In this document: piece after piece, positions 29,674 through 38,977 of the stretch
Position numbering within the stretch: the stretch's first letter is position 1
Layout: every line of letters starts with the position of its first letter
Source of the DNA: Myxococcales bacterium
GTDB lineage: Bacteria > Myxococcota_A > Polyangia > Nannocystales > Nannocystaceae
Length of the DNA stretch: 64,000 bases
Direction: 5' to 3'
Assembly: GCA_020633315.1 (NCBI GenBank)
Contig: JACKDV010000004.1
Span: 496,001-560,000 of the forward strand
Position numbers and translations under genes: made by a program
The notes under the pieces: generated by a model
Told to the model about the DNA's origin: nothing
The model's database searches: none
The model's input: only the letters and a program-made list of their open reading frames with translations

Positions 29674-31209
29674 ATGCGCGTCCCCCTGACCGTCCGCGAC
29701 TTCATCGACCGCGCCGAGCTCGTCTACGGCGATCGCATCGGGCTCGTCGACGAGCCCGACGCGCAGGCCCCGAGCTGGGGCGCCATCAGCTATCGCGAGC
29801 TGGCCCGACGGGTGCGGGCGTTCGCGGCCGGGCTCGATGCGCTGGGCATCGCCCCCGGCGAGCGGGTGGCGATCGTCTCGCCCAACTCGGCGCGCTTCGT
29901 GGCCGCGCTCTACGGCACCTGCGGCTCGGGTCGCATCCTGGTGCCCATCAACTTCCGCCTGCACGCGCACGAGGTGGAGTACATCGTGAGCCACTCCGGG
30001 GCGCGGGTGCTGCTGGTCGACCCCGAGCTCGAGGACTCGCTGCGCGAGGTGCCGGTGGAGCACCGCATCGTGCTCGGGGCCGAGAGCGACGAGCTCCTGC
30101 TCCGCTACGATCGCGAGCCGGCCCCCGTGGAGCTCCACGAGGACCACGTGGCCACGCTCAACTACACCAGCGGCACCACGGCCCGCCCCAAGGGCGTGCA
30201 GCTCACCCACCGCAGCCTGTGGCTCAACGCCACCACCTTCGGCTGGCACGTGGGGATCGGCGATCGCGACCGCTTCCTGCACCTGGTGCCGCTGTTCCAC
30301 GTCAACGGCTGGGGCATGCCCTTCGCCCTCGCCTGCATGGGCGCCACGCAGGTGATGCAGCGCAAGGTGAGCGGGGCCGAGATCCTGCGGCGCGTGCAGG
30401 AGCACGGCATCACGATCACCAACGGCGCCCCCGCGGTGGTGCACGCGGTGCTCGACGCGGCCGCGGGCTGGGAGGGCCCGATCCCCGGCGGCGGCCGCAC
30501 GCGGATCATCGTCGCGGGCGCCCCTCCGCCCACCCGCACCATCGAGCGGGTGGAGACGGAGCTGGGCTGGGAGCTCATCCAGATCTACGGGCTCACCGAG
30601 ACCTCGCCGCTGCTCACGATCAACCGCGGCCGCGCCGAGTACGACGCGCTCGAGCCGGCCCTGCGCGCCGCCCGGCTGGGGCGCGCGGGGGCCCCGGTGC
30701 TGGGGGTCCGCGTGCGCATCGACGAGCTCGGCGAGGTGCTCGCGCGCGCCAACGTGGTCACCGAGGGCTACTGGCAGGACCCGCCGGCCACCGCGGCCGC
30801 GATCGTCGACGGATGGTTCCACACCGGCGACGGCGGCACGATGGACGACGAGGGCTACGTGACGATCTCCGACCGCAAGAAGGACGTCATCATCTCGGGC
30901 GGCGAGAACGTGTCGTCGATCGAGGTGGAGGACTGCCTGTCATCGCACCCCGACGTGGCCGAGGTGGCGGTGATCGGCGTGCCCGACGACAAGTGGGGCG
31001 AGACCGTCAAGGCGCTGGTCGTGCTGCGTCCCGGCGCTGGCGCGGGCGAGGTGGAGCTCATCGCCCACTGCCGCGCCCACCTGGCGCACTACAAGTGCCC
31101 CACCTCGGTGGAGCTGCGCAACGAGCTGCCGCGCACCGCCACGGGCAAGCTGCAGAAGTTCGTGCTGCGGGCGCCCTACTGGAAGGGACGCTCGCGGCAG
31201 GTGGGCTGA
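29674..31209 (+). CDS. AMP-dependent acyl-CoA synthetase / ligase
   Basis: 511 residues from ATG 29674. ANL-superfamily core motifs: YTSGTTARPKGVQLTHR (AMP/P-loop) near residue 166, YGLTETSP at about 306, GWFHTGDGGTMDDEGYVTISD near 380 and the catalytic Lys in PRTATGKLQKF near the C-terminus. These define acyl-CoA ligases that activate a carboxylate with ATP then transfer it to CoA. Substrate length is not determined by motifs; medium- or long-chain fatty acids are common for this architecture. Ten bases after the MYXO-CTERM protease stop. Confidence 0.9.
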   Translation: MRVPLTVRDFIDRAELVYGDRIGLVDEPDAQAPSWGAISYRELARRVRAFAAGLDALGIAPGERVAIVSPNSARFVAALYGTCGSGRILVPINFRLHAHEVEYIVSHSGARVLLVDPELEDSLREVPVEHRIVLGAESDELLLRYDREPAPVELHEDHVATLNYTSGTTARPKGVQLTHRSLWLNATTFGWHVGIGDRDRFLHLVPLFHVNGWGMPFALACMGATQVMQRKVSGAEILRRVQEHGITITNGAPAVVHAVLDAAAGWEGPIPGGGRTRIIVAGAPPPTRTIERVETELGWELIQIYGLTETSPLLTINRGRAEYDALEPALRAARLGRAGAPVLGVRVRIDELGEVLARANVVTEGYWQDPPATAAAIVDGWFHTGDGGTMDDEGYVTISDRKKDVIISGGENVSSIEVEDCLSSHPDVAEVAVIGVPDDKWGETVKALVVLRPGAGAGEVELIAHCRAHLAHYKCPTSVELRNELPRTATGKLQKFVLRAPYWKGRSRQVG

Positions 31210-31227
31210 GGGGGTCGTCGGGGCGCG

Positions 31228-31602
31228 TCAGGGCACGGGCGTCAGCTCGACGGTGTCCTGCACGGTCATCACGTGGCACTCGTCCGCGGTCACCTCGTAC
31301 TGCCGCATCTCCGTCTGGTAGCCCTCGGCCACGATGGTGACGTCGAAGCTGCCCTCGAGCTCGAAGCCCAGCGCGTAGGTCCCGGGGAAGCTCTCGTCGG
31401 GCTGCATGGGCCCCTCGCCGTCGACGAGGAAGGTCACCGTGGCCTCGACGTCCTCGCCGGTCGTGGCGTCGACGACGGTCAGCTGCACCGACGATTTCGC
31501 CAGCAGGTCGCACGACCGCTCCGCGCACCCGATGCCCCCCACGGCGGAGGACACGAGCGCGACGACGACGAGGAACGAGGGGCTAGGCTTCATGGTGGAC
31601 AT
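31228..31602 (-). CDS. Small putative lipoprotein with CarboxypepD_reg-like domain
   Basis: 124 residues; ATG at 31602, or at 31593 with three fewer residues. Signal FLVVVALVSSAVGGIGC with lipobox GIGC. The mature part LTVVDATTGEDVEATVTFLV...YALGFELEGSFDVTIVAEGY is a short beta-sandwich of carboxypeptidase-regulatory type, a fold used for carbohydrate or surface binding in bacterial lipoproteins. Two extra Cys (SCDLL, ECHVM) may pair. The downstream neighbour is the acyl-CoA ligase on the opposite strand. Confidence 0.65.
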   Translation of the reverse strand: MSTMKPSPSFLVVVALVSSAVGGIGCAERSCDLLAKSSVQLTVVDATTGEDVEATVTFLVDGEGPMQPDESFPGTYALGFELEGSFDVTIVAEGYQTEMRQYEVTADECHVMTVQDTVELTPVP

Positions 31603-31662
31603 GGTGACGCGATCGAGCCCGTCGGTCCACGACGAGCGCTCGCTCGCCGGGCCGGCGCCGGA

Positions 31663-32142
31663 TCACGCGAGGGGCCCTGAGGACCTGCGCCCGCGTCGAC
31701 GTCGCGCGAGCACGAGCAGGGCGAGACCGAGGCCCAGGCTCGCCAGCGAGGTCTCGCTCATGGAGCAGCCCGAGCAGCTCCGCTCCTCCTCGTCGGCCGT
31801 GCCGCCCGAGTCGGTCCCGGTCGACGACGAGCCTCCGCCCGATGCCGTGCCGCCCGAGGAATCCGAGGGCTGCGTGCACAGCAGGCAATCGTACTCGACG
31901 ACCGTGGGCGGGGTGCCGTTGCTGTAGTCGAGCCGGGTGCAGGTGGCCGGCTCGCAGGTGCCCATCATGGCCTCGGTGAGCCCGGGCTCCGGCTCCACGA
32001 CGCACTCGTCGCCCGCCTGCTTCTCGTTGCAGGCCTCCTCGATCGGATCGATCACGTCCGCGCTCGCGACCGAGGGGGTGACGAGCGCGAGGGTCACGAG
32101 CAGGGAGCGCAGCACGGACGGCAGGGACGACGCGGTCGACAC
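31663..32142 (-). CDS. MYXO-CTERM secreted protein
   Basis: 159 residues starting GTG 32142. A signal peptide (VLRSLLVTLALVTPSVASA) is followed by a short Cys-containing mature domain (EACNEKQAGDECVVEPEP, CEPATCTRLDY, YDCLLCTQPSD), a Ser/Gly/Thr linker (~95-120), and a terminal RSCSGCS + hydrophobic helix + ARRRRGRRSS sorting tail. Functionally unknown; it will be displayed on the surface by the MYXO-CTERM pathway. Sits 60 bases upstream of the small lipoprotein gene on the same strand, so perhaps co-expressed. Confidence 0.7.
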   Translation of the reverse strand: MSTASSLPSVLRSLLVTLALVTPSVASADVIDPIEEACNEKQAGDECVVEPEPGLTEAMMGTCEPATCTRLDYSNGTPPTVVEYDCLLCTQPSDSSGGTASGGGSSSTGTDSGGTADEEERSCSGCSMSETSLASLGLGLALLVLARRRRGRRSSGPLA

Positions 32143-32243
32143 CCGATCACTCTATCCACGCCGGCGAGGGACCGAGTCGGCCAGAACGTCGCCCCGGCGC
32201 ACGGATCGGGTGCAAGCTTTGCCGCGGCTCCCGGCGCGCCTCA

Positions 32244-33497
32244 CTAGCCGGCCATCGGCTCGCCGAGGGCTTCCGAGGAGCCACGATCGCCGTAGGGCAC
32301 ATAGCGCACCGGCTCGGCCCCCACCAGCTGGTCGATGATGCGGCGCTGCACCTCGAGGCCCCGCGTCTCGGCCAGCCGATGCAGGGCGGGCACCCGGCGG
32401 CGGAGGGTCTCGAGCCCGAAGCGCCCCCCCGCGAGCAGGGCGACGAGCGGCGTGAGCGGCTCGGGCGGCAGGCCGATGTCGTCGATGGCCTCGTGCCCGA
32501 GGGTGAAGCGCGAGACCGCGTCGCGGTAGCGCATCACCACGCGGGCGGCGGCACGCTCCCACGGGGTGCGGGCGAGGCGGGCGGGCAGCTCGTGCAGGGC
32601 CCAGGCCAGCGCCCGGCTGTCGTCGTCGGCGTAGGGGTTGGTGATGCCGTGGATCAGCATGTGCCGCAGGCCGGTGCGGTAGTCGGGGGCCAGCAGCTCG
32701 TCGTCCGCCCCCATCACCACCCCCACGTAGCGCCACAGGTGCATCACGGCCTCGCGCTCGTCCTCGCGGAAGCGGTAGCCCAGGGCGATCAGGCCCGAGA
32801 GGTACACCGCGGAGAACTCGAGCTGGGTCGCGGCCATGTCGGTCTGGTTGATCGGCACTCCCCAGGCATGCTCGTCCCAGTCGGCCCGGTGCCGGAGGCT
32901 GCGGCGGACCTTGGCGTGCATCAGTCGCACCCGGCACGCGCTCTTGAAGCCCGCCGAGGAGCGCTCGAGGGTCTCCGACTCGATCACGTCGAGGGTGAAG
33001 CGCGAGGTCTCGGCGATGCGGCGGACCACCATGCGATCGAGCGCTCCGGTCATGGCCAGCGGCTTGACGGCGGCGCGGCTGCGGTAGCCGCCCATCAGCG
33101 CCATCGCGGTCAGCACCGTGCCGCCCGCGGTGCCCACCCGCCACGCGGTGCGGCAGGCGAGGCGCAGCGCGTCGCGATCGAGCCAGGCGGGCGCGCGCTC
33201 CAGCGGCTCGAACCAACGCACGAGGCACTCGGGGGCCTCCGGGACGGCGGCGAGGCCTTGCTCCACCACGCGCTCGAACAGCCGTCGCCCGTGCCCCGCC
33301 GGCTGCTCGGCGGCCCAGTCGACGAAGGCGTCGGCGACCGGGTCGGCGCGGAGCAGCCCCTGTCGCAGCGCGACCACGTCGGGGTCGCCCTCGTCGATGT
33401 GGATGCCGAGCAGGCGCCCGATCCATCGCATCCGCGTGGGCGGGTCGCGCAGGCGCTCCCCGTGCCAGCGGGTGGGAGTGGTGGAGGGCGTCGCCAT
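32244..33497 (-). CDS. Oxygenase MpaB family / DUF2236 protein
   Basis: 417 residues from ATG 33497. Family hallmarks: RLMHAKVRRSLRHRADWDEHAWGVPINQTDMAATQLEFS, here split (RVRLMHAKVR at about 195, WGVPINQTDMA near 215), and LWRYVGVVMGADDELL near 260, the DUF2236 pattern shared with MpaB/B' and latex-clearing protein (Lcp)-like haem oxygenases. Such proteins bind b-type haem via conserved Arg/His and oxidise lipids, terpenoids or polyisoprene. Adjacent to an FMN reductase gene on the same strand that ends 14 bases upstream, so a redox partnership is possible but not shown. Confidence 0.82.
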   Translation of the reverse strand: MATPSTTPTRWHGERLRDPPTRMRWIGRLLGIHIDEGDPDVVALRQGLLRADPVADAFVDWAAEQPAGHGRRLFERVVEQGLAAVPEAPECLVRWFEPLERAPAWLDRDALRLACRTAWRVGTAGGTVLTAMALMGGYRSRAAVKPLAMTGALDRMVVRRIAETSRFTLDVIESETLERSSAGFKSACRVRLMHAKVRRSLRHRADWDEHAWGVPINQTDMAATQLEFSAVYLSGLIALGYRFREDEREAVMHLWRYVGVVMGADDELLAPDYRTGLRHMLIHGITNPYADDDSRALAWALHELPARLARTPWERAAARVVMRYRDAVSRFTLGHEAIDDIGLPPEPLTPLVALLAGGRFGLETLRRRVPALHRLAETRGLEVQRRIIDQLVGAEPVRYVPYGDRGSSEALGEPMAG

Positions 33498-33510
33498 GAC
33501 GACCCCACTA

Positions 33511-34083
33511 CTATAGCCCGGGCTCGGACTGGCTCGGGCCGGCCTGGCGTCGCTGCACCCACGCCCGCAGGGCGACGAGCAGCGCGGCCAGGTGCTCGCG
33601 GGTGGGCTCGTCGCCGAGCTCGCCGTCGTGGAGCTTGTGGCCGGCCTGCGTCACCGCGAATTCCGGGTGGGGGAACACCTCGGCCGCCATGCCCAGGAGC
33701 ACCTGCTTGAGCTGCCCCTGCGCCCGCACCCCGCCCATGAGGCTGGGGGAGGCGCTGACGATCGCGCAGGGCTTGCCCGCGAACACCGAGCGGTAGGCGG
33801 GGCGAGAGGCCCAGTCGATCGCGTTCTTGAGCACGCCGGGGATCCCGTAGTTGTACTCGGGGGTGGCGATGAGCAGCGCGTCGGCCTCGGCGATGCGCTG
33901 CTTGAAGGCCTCGACGGGGGCGAGCGCCGCGGGATCGTCGAGATCGGGGTCGTACATGGGGATCGGCCGCAGGTCGTCGATGACCAGCTCCACCCCCGCG
34001 GGGGCGAGCGCGCGGGCCGAGACGAGCAGGGCGCGGTTGATCGATGCGCGACGGAGACTACCGGGAATGCCGAGGATCTTCAT
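33511..34083 (-). CDS. NAD(P)H-dependent FMN reductase
   Basis: 190 residues from ATG 34083. Flavodoxin-like fold: GIPGSLRRASINRALL (phosphate loop) at residues 5-20, DDLRPIPMYDPDL, then TPEYNYGIPGVLKNAIDWAS near 75-95, all typical of azoreductase/ChrR/FMN-reductase proteins. Uses NAD(P)H to reduce FMN, quinones or azo compounds. Its stop is 14 bases before the MpaB-family gene start, so both are probably on one transcript. Divergent from the lipoprotein gene at 34236 with 152 bases between. Confidence 0.9.
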   Translation of the reverse strand: MKILGIPGSLRRASINRALLVSARALAPAGVELVIDDLRPIPMYDPDLDDPAALAPVEAFKQRIAEADALLIATPEYNYGIPGVLKNAIDWASRPAYRSVFAGKPCAIVSASPSLMGGVRAQGQLKQVLLGMAAEVFPHPEFAVTQAGHKLHDGELGDEPTREHLAALLVALRAWVQRRQAGPSQSEPGL

Positions 34084-34235
34084 GGTGACGGGCTCTGGTA
34101 CGGACGGGGCGCGAGGAGGTGAGAACGGGGCTCCGTGTAGCAGGAAACGACGCGGCGTGGCGTGGTGCAACACCGCGCGCCGCCAGATGACCAGCGATGC
34201 GAGGTGGTGCCATTCTTGCTGGGTCGAGGACGATC

Positions 34236-35138
34236 ATGACCAAGCATCGCGCACAGTGGATCGGTGGCTCGTTGTTGCTCTGCCTGGCCGGCTGCCCCGA
34301 CGACGGGGGCGGCAACACGGTGGGACCGGTGCCCTCGGACGAGGCGCCGCAGACGGCGGTCTCGGTGATCTGCGGCGCCTTCGACGATTGCGGCTGCGAT
34401 CCGCAGGCGGTGGCACCCCAGGGCTGCGACGCCCGCATCGACGAGCAGGTGCGCCAGGCCCAGGGCGACGCGGTGGCGCTCGGCCTCGAGTACGACGCCG
34501 CCTGCATGGGCAACATGCTCACCACGGTCCGCGAGGTGGGCTGCGAGCGCGCCAGCGACTACACCATCGAGGAGCTGGTCACCCTGCTGCAGCGCTACCA
34601 GTGCAAGCTCTTCTACGGCACCGCCACTCCCGGCGAGGCGTGCGAGGCGGTGCAGGACCTCGGTGACTCCTGCGATCGCAACTCGACCTGCGTGGACGGG
34701 CTGTGCGTGGCTCGGCCCGAGACCGCGGCCGAGGGCGAGACCTGCGACGTGCAGCTCGACTTCTTCAGCGTCTGCGTGACGGGCACCTACTGCGTCGACG
34801 TGGACGACGACGGGCAGGCCCGCTGCGTGCGGCTGCCCAAGGTGGGAGACGCCTGCCTGGGGACGGCGCAGATCTGCGACGAGGAGCTCAGCTGCGTGGA
34901 CGGGACCTGTGCGCTGGCCCCGGGTGACGGCGAGCCCTGCCACCAGGGTGGAGGCGCCGCCTGTGGGCACGACCTGGTGTGCGAGCTCGAGAGCGTCACC
35001 TGCGTGGCCGCTCCCACCGGCGGCGAGGCGTGCCTGTTCTCCTGCGCCACCGGCTTCGAGTGCGATCAGGGCCGCTGCGTGGTCGAGGAGGCCCTCGTGT
35101 GCGACGTGGATCTCTACGACGTCGAGGGCCAGGGATAG
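34236..35138 (+). CDS. Cys-rich putative lipoprotein (Dickkopf-like repeats)
   Basis: 300 residues from ATG 34236. Signal GGSLLLCLAGC with lipobox LAGC. About 22 Cys in repeated short modules (GEACEAVQDLGDSC, STCVDGLCVARP, GDACLGTAQICDEELSCVDGTC, GEPCHQGG...CGHDLVCE, ATGFECDQGRC). This pattern of C..G..C.x(5-8)C.xGxC resembles the Dickkopf N-terminal or EB-like Cys modules that are common in Nannocystis-type lipoproteins. Likely a disulphide-stabilised surface lipoprotein. Function unknown. Confidence 0.75.
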   Translation: MTKHRAQWIGGSLLLCLAGCPDDGGGNTVGPVPSDEAPQTAVSVICGAFDDCGCDPQAVAPQGCDARIDEQVRQAQGDAVALGLEYDAACMGNMLTTVREVGCERASDYTIEELVTLLQRYQCKLFYGTATPGEACEAVQDLGDSCDRNSTCVDGLCVARPETAAEGETCDVQLDFFSVCVTGTYCVDVDDDGQARCVRLPKVGDACLGTAQICDEELSCVDGTCALAPGDGEPCHQGGGAACGHDLVCELESVTCVAAPTGGEACLFSCATGFECDQGRCVVEEALVCDVDLYDVEGQG

Positions 35139-35211
35139 GAGCTCAGCGCCCCGAGCTCGAGGACGGCTCCCCCATCACCATCCTCCCGCCGTGCACGAGC
35201 CGGGCGCGTCG

Positions 35212-35967
35212 CTACAGCACGAAGGGGATCAACGCCCGGCGCCGGCGCGGATAGTCGTCGAACTGCTCGCGATACCAGCGGTGGTTGGCCAGCGCCCGCG
35301 GTCCCACGTTGGCCGCGGTGTAGAGCGCAAAGGCCAGGCCCGGCAGCGACCAGGTGGCGATGGCCCAGCCCACCCACTCGACGATCTCGCCCAGGTAGTT
35401 GGGGCACGAGACCCACTCGTACAGCCAGCCCCGCGGGATCGCGTAGCCCCCCTCGCCGGGGCGACGCAGGGCGAGCAGCATGCGATCGGCGCGCTTGTTG
35501 ATCGCATAGCCCGTCGCGAACACGGCCCCGCCGATCCACGGCCGCGGATCGGCCAGCCAGGCGATCGAGTAGTCGCCCAGGTGAGAGATCCACCGCGCGT
35601 TGATGTAGGCATTGAGCGAGTTGAAGACCACGCCCGCCAGCGCGATCACCAAGGGCATGGGCCGCGGGGAACGCTGGCGAAACGGATACACGAAGGTGCG
35701 GTGCACGTAGTGCAGCTGCCACAGGCCCAGCAGCAGCAGCGGCACCAGCTGCAGGGCATGATCGCCGCGCAGGTAGATGGCCACGAACAGCAGCACGGCC
35801 GGGCTCTCCATGATCACCCAGCCCAGCCACGCCGGCACCGACGGGCCCCAGCCCTTGCGGTAGTGCCGACCGTAGGGCGCACGGAACAGCAGCAGCGCGC
35901 CGGCGGTGAGCACCGCCAGGCCGATCTGGGCCCAGGTCAGCGCATGGTGCAGCTCTGCCTCGCTCAT
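35212..35967 (-). CDS. Steroid 5-alpha-reductase-like integral membrane protein
   Basis: 251 residues from ATG 35967. Several hydrophobic segments (IGLAVLTAGALLLFRAPYG, VIMESPAVLLFVAIYLRG, LVIALAGVVFNSLNAYIN). The C-terminal part carries the family signature SCPNYLGEIVEWVGWAIATW near residue 190 with a C-terminal ANHRWYREQFDDYP, typical of SRD5A/DUF1295-type C-terminal NADPH-binding regions. Eukaryotic members reduce enones of steroids and polyprenols; some myxobacteria make sterols, so a steroid or isoprenoid substrate is plausible but not demonstrated. Convergent with the Cys-rich lipoprotein gene, 73 bases apart. Confidence 0.85.
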   Translation of the reverse strand: MSEAELHHALTWAQIGLAVLTAGALLLFRAPYGRHYRKGWGPSVPAWLGWVIMESPAVLLFVAIYLRGDHALQLVPLLLLGLWQLHYVHRTFVYPFRQRSPRPMPLVIALAGVVFNSLNAYINARWISHLGDYSIAWLADPRPWIGGAVFATGYAINKRADRMLLALRRPGEGGYAIPRGWLYEWVSCPNYLGEIVEWVGWAIATWSLPGLAFALYTAANVGPRALANHRWYREQFDDYPRRRRALIPFVL

Positions 35968-36310
35968 CCGTGCCCAGGGTTCCCCGGATGCACGAAGGCG
36001 TCAACGGCCGGGCATTCCCCGGCGAGGCCACCCCCGAGATGACCCATTGGCGCCGCGTCTTGTAGGGGTTTCATTTCGGGATCCAGCTCCTTTTAAAGAA
36101 AGAGGAAGTCGGGTGACCGCACTAAAGGGCTGTGTGTGGTGCACCCGGATCCGCGGTCGTCGTGGACCGCCTTGGTTCCAGCTCTGCCCATGACTCCGCG
36201 CATGACACGCCGCCGTCCCTCACGGCGGGGTCCGCATCGGCGCCCCACTCACGCGCCAATTCACTGATCGGTGCTGCCGAGGGGCAGCACCAGAGAGGAC
36301 CCCATCTCCG
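35968..36310. promoter_or_regulatory. Divergent intergenic region with A+T-rich promoter-like block
   Basis: 343 bases between the steroid-reductase-like gene and the kinase operon. The block 36059-36125 is much richer in A+T than the surroundings. TTTCAT at 36069-36074 and TTTAAA at 36092-36097 are 17 bases apart and could serve as -35 and -10 boxes for rightward transcription. The rest is ordinary. A hairpin lies at 36270-36291 (separate entry). Confidence 0.4.
36270..36291 (+). promoter_or_regulatory. Perfect 9-bp leader hairpin upstream of kinase-sigma operon
   Basis: GGTGCTGCC (36270-36278), loop GAGG, GGCAGCACC (36283-36291) forms a perfect 9-bp stem 19 bases before the ATG at 36311. 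It could be an operator, an RNA leader hairpin regulating translation, or an attenuator, since it is not followed by a T-run. Seen directly in the sequence; function inferred. Confidence 0.5.
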
Positions 36311-38977
36311 ATGGACATCGACACGTTGTTGCGAAACAGCCCGATCACCGAGAGCCGGGAGCGCATCGAATCCGTGCGCCGCCGGCTCTTCGAGCCGCAG
36401 TCGGAGCTCGCCCCCCCACACATCGAGGCCCGTGGGCTCATCGGCAAGGGGAGCTTCGGCAAGGTGTACCTGGCCACCGATCGACGCGTGAGCCGAACGA
36501 TCGCCCTCAAGGTGATCCGCTTCTCCGGCGACGACGAGCGATCCAGGCTCGACCGCGAGGCCCACGCGCTCGCCCGCCTCAACCACCCCAACGTGGTCCA
36601 GCTCTACGAGAGTGGCGTGTCCGATCGGGACTCCTACTATCTCGCGCTCGAGCACGTGGCCGGCGAGGTCCTCGACGGGTGGCTGGCCGCGCGCCCGCGC
36701 ACCCTGCGGGAGATCCTGCAGGTGTTCCTGCAGATCGCCCGGGGCCTGCTCGCCGCCCACCGCCGCAGCCTGGTCCACCGCGACTTCAAGCCCAGCAACG
36801 TCATGATCGACACCAAGGGCCAGGCCAAGATCCTCGACTTCGGCCTGGTGAAGCTGACGGAGGAGGGCCGCGCCCAGGCGCGACGCGAGCGGCAGTGGCT
36901 CGCGGGGCCCACCGAGGACGAGGCGGGCTCGGAGACGGCGGAGACCTCGAGCCGGTCGCGGTGGCGCCACGAAGATGCCACCGTCCTGCCGTGCAGCGAC
37001 TCGCGGAGCGTCGGCGACTCGCGGGGCCCGCTCGAGCGCTCGTTGACGGCACCGGATGGGTTCGTGGGCACCTTGCCCTACGCCGCGCCCGAGCAGCTCC
37101 GGGGGCAGGAGGTCGACGCCCGCAGCGATCAATTCAGCTACTGCGTGACCATGTTCGAGGCCTGCTACGGGTTCCACCCCTTCGGGCGGAGCACCACGAA
37201 CGAGGACCGCATCAAGGCCAAGGAGGAGCGCCTGCGTCGGATCGAGGCCGGGACGCTCGAGGACGCCCCGCCCGTCCGCGCGGTGCCCCGGTGGCTGCGG
37301 GGCCTGCTGCTGCGCGGCATGCAGGCCGACCCCGACCGGCGCCACCTCGACTTCGCCCAGATCATCGAGACGCTGGAGCAGCGCCTCGCGCCGCCGTCCA
37401 CCACCCTGCGCGACGTGGTGGTCGGGGCGGTGCTGGGCCTGGGCCTGATCTCGGGCGTCACGGCCTGGCTGTGGTCGGAACGCGAGCCGCTGGTGTGGGA
37501 CGCGGACGGGCACTGGTCGGCCATCGAGCGGCGCGTCACCCAGGCCTACGGCCCGATGCCCCGGATCGAGGAGTACCCCAGGCGCTGGCGCGAGGTGGCG
37601 GACGAGCTGGCCCAGAGGTGGCGGCCCTGGGAGCACCTCGAGGAGCAGTATCGGTGCCTCCGCGAGGGCCGGCGCCTGTTCATGGCCGAGGTGGACACGC
37701 TGCTCGCCGAGGCCCCGGGCCGCGAGCTCTTCGATCGCCGCCCCCAGATCCACACCGCCAGCCTCTACCAGCCCGAGGGCTGCCGCGCCGACTCGCCTCG
37801 TCCCCCCAGCCCCGGCCTGGCCGACGAGCTGCGGAGCGCCCAGCTCCTGCATCGACGGGGCCAGGACGCCGAGGCGCTCGCACAGCTCGACGGGCTCCGC
37901 GGGCGGATCCACGTGGACGGCTCGCTGCTCTCGGGAGTAGTGGATCGCCTGAGGGGCGCGGTGATGCTGGCCATGGGCAGCCCCGAGGCCTGGGACGTGC
38001 TGGCCATGGCACGGCACGGCAACGGAGGCGATCTGCGGTTCCTGGTGGAGACCACCCTCGAGCAGGCAGAGGCCGGGATCCTGCTGGGTCGGACGCGCTC
38101 CGAGGTGGATGCGCTGCTGCAGCAGGCGGAGGCATGGGAGGCCAGCCTGTCTTCCGACCCCGACACCGACCTCGTCACCCTGCGGATCCCCGCGCTGCGC
38201 TCGCTGGTCGAGGGGCACGCCATGCTCCGCGAGGGTCGGGCCGAGGCGGCCGCGGAGGCCTACCAGCAGGCGCGACACCGGCTTCAGGAGCTCGCCTCGC
38301 TGCCCTCGTCCGAGCTCACGCTGGCGTACCTCGATCTCCAGACGGCCGCCGCCACGGCGCTGCTGCCCGATCGAGGGGCCGAGACGAAGCGGCTGGTGGA
38401 GCGCTCGTTCGCCGTGCTGCGGCGCCACCTCGGCGACGAGCACCCGCGGCTGCCCACCTACGCCTGGATGGCCGCCCGAGCCCTGTCGACCAGCGCTCAC
38501 CCGAGCGAGGCACGCGAGCTGCTCGAGCTGACCCGTCGCCTCGATCCCTCCGCCCCCGAGGCCACTCGGGCCGAGGCCGAGCAGCTCTACCTCGACCTCC
38601 GCGACGATCCCGATGTCAGCTCTCGCCCCACGGAGCTCCATCGGCGGGCCGAGGCGCTCGAGCACCACATCACGCAGCTCCTACGGTCCGACCGACCAGT
38701 CGACGACTCGGCGGTCGCCAGGATCTGGTACGTGGCCACGGTTGCCTACGACGAGGCGGGGGACCATCGAATGGCCCTGAAGGCTCTGTCGCACTGGATC
38801 GAGTCGGCTGCCGATCGACGTGACCGAATTCGGGCCTGTGAAGCACTAGAGGAGTTGAGAGAGCACTTCACCGTGGACGACACGATCACCCACGAGAAAA
38901 TCGAGGCCGATGCGGGGGAACGTGAAATCTTCGGCCAGCTCCGAACAGAATGTCCATGGAACCACCACGATGACTGA
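36311..38977 (+). CDS. Large membrane Ser/Thr protein kinase with TPR-like C-terminus
   Basis: 888 residues from ATG 36311. Kinase domain ~40-360: IGKGSFGKVYLA, IALKVI lysine, HRDFKPSNVMID (Phe replaces Leu in HRDLKP; catalytic Asp retained), LDFGLVKL. A ~65-residue charged insertion (about 185-250) sits in the activation segment before GTLPYAAPEQLRG and ARSDQFSYCVTMFEA. One transmembrane helix (VVGAVLGLGLISGVTAW) at about 368-390, then ~495 extracytoplasmic residues in helical repeats (e.g. ALAQLDGLRGRIH, EAAAEAYQQARHRLQELAS) like TPRs. First gene of an operon with a small unknown protein and an ECF sigma factor. Confidence 0.9.
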   Translation: MDIDTLLRNSPITESRERIESVRRRLFEPQSELAPPHIEARGLIGKGSFGKVYLATDRRVSRTIALKVIRFSGDDERSRLDREAHALARLNHPNVVQLYESGVSDRDSYYLALEHVAGEVLDGWLAARPRTLREILQVFLQIARGLLAAHRRSLVHRDFKPSNVMIDTKGQAKILDFGLVKLTEEGRAQARRERQWLAGPTEDEAGSETAETSSRSRWRHEDATVLPCSDSRSVGDSRGPLERSLTAPDGFVGTLPYAAPEQLRGQEVDARSDQFSYCVTMFEACYGFHPFGRSTTNEDRIKAKEERLRRIEAGTLEDAPPVRAVPRWLRGLLLRGMQADPDRRHLDFAQIIETLEQRLAPPSTTLRDVVVGAVLGLGLISGVTAWLWSEREPLVWDADGHWSAIERRVTQAYGPMPRIEEYPRRWREVADELAQRWRPWEHLEEQYRCLREGRRLFMAEVDTLLAEAPGRELFDRRPQIHTASLYQPEGCRADSPRPPSPGLADELRSAQLLHRRGQDAEALAQLDGLRGRIHVDGSLLSGVVDRLRGAVMLAMGSPEAWDVLAMARHGNGGDLRFLVETTLEQAEAGILLGRTRSEVDALLQQAEAWEASLSSDPDTDLVTLRIPALRSLVEGHAMLREGRAEAAAEAYQQARHRLQELASLPSSELTLAYLDLQTAAATALLPDRGAETKRLVERSFAVLRRHLGDEHPRLPTYAWMAARALSTSAHPSEARELLELTRRLDPSAPEATRAEAEQLYLDLRDDPDVSSRPTELHRRAEALEHHITQLLRSDRPVDDSAVARIWYVATVAYDEAGDHRMALKALSHWIESAADRRDRIRACEALEELREHFTVDDTITHEKIEADAGEREIFGQLRTECPWNHHDD

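Noticed and set aside
36311..38977. Pseudokinase reading because of HRDFKPSN
   Set aside because: Catalytic Asp, Lys, DFG and APE are all present; Leu-to-Phe is tolerated in many bacterial kinases.
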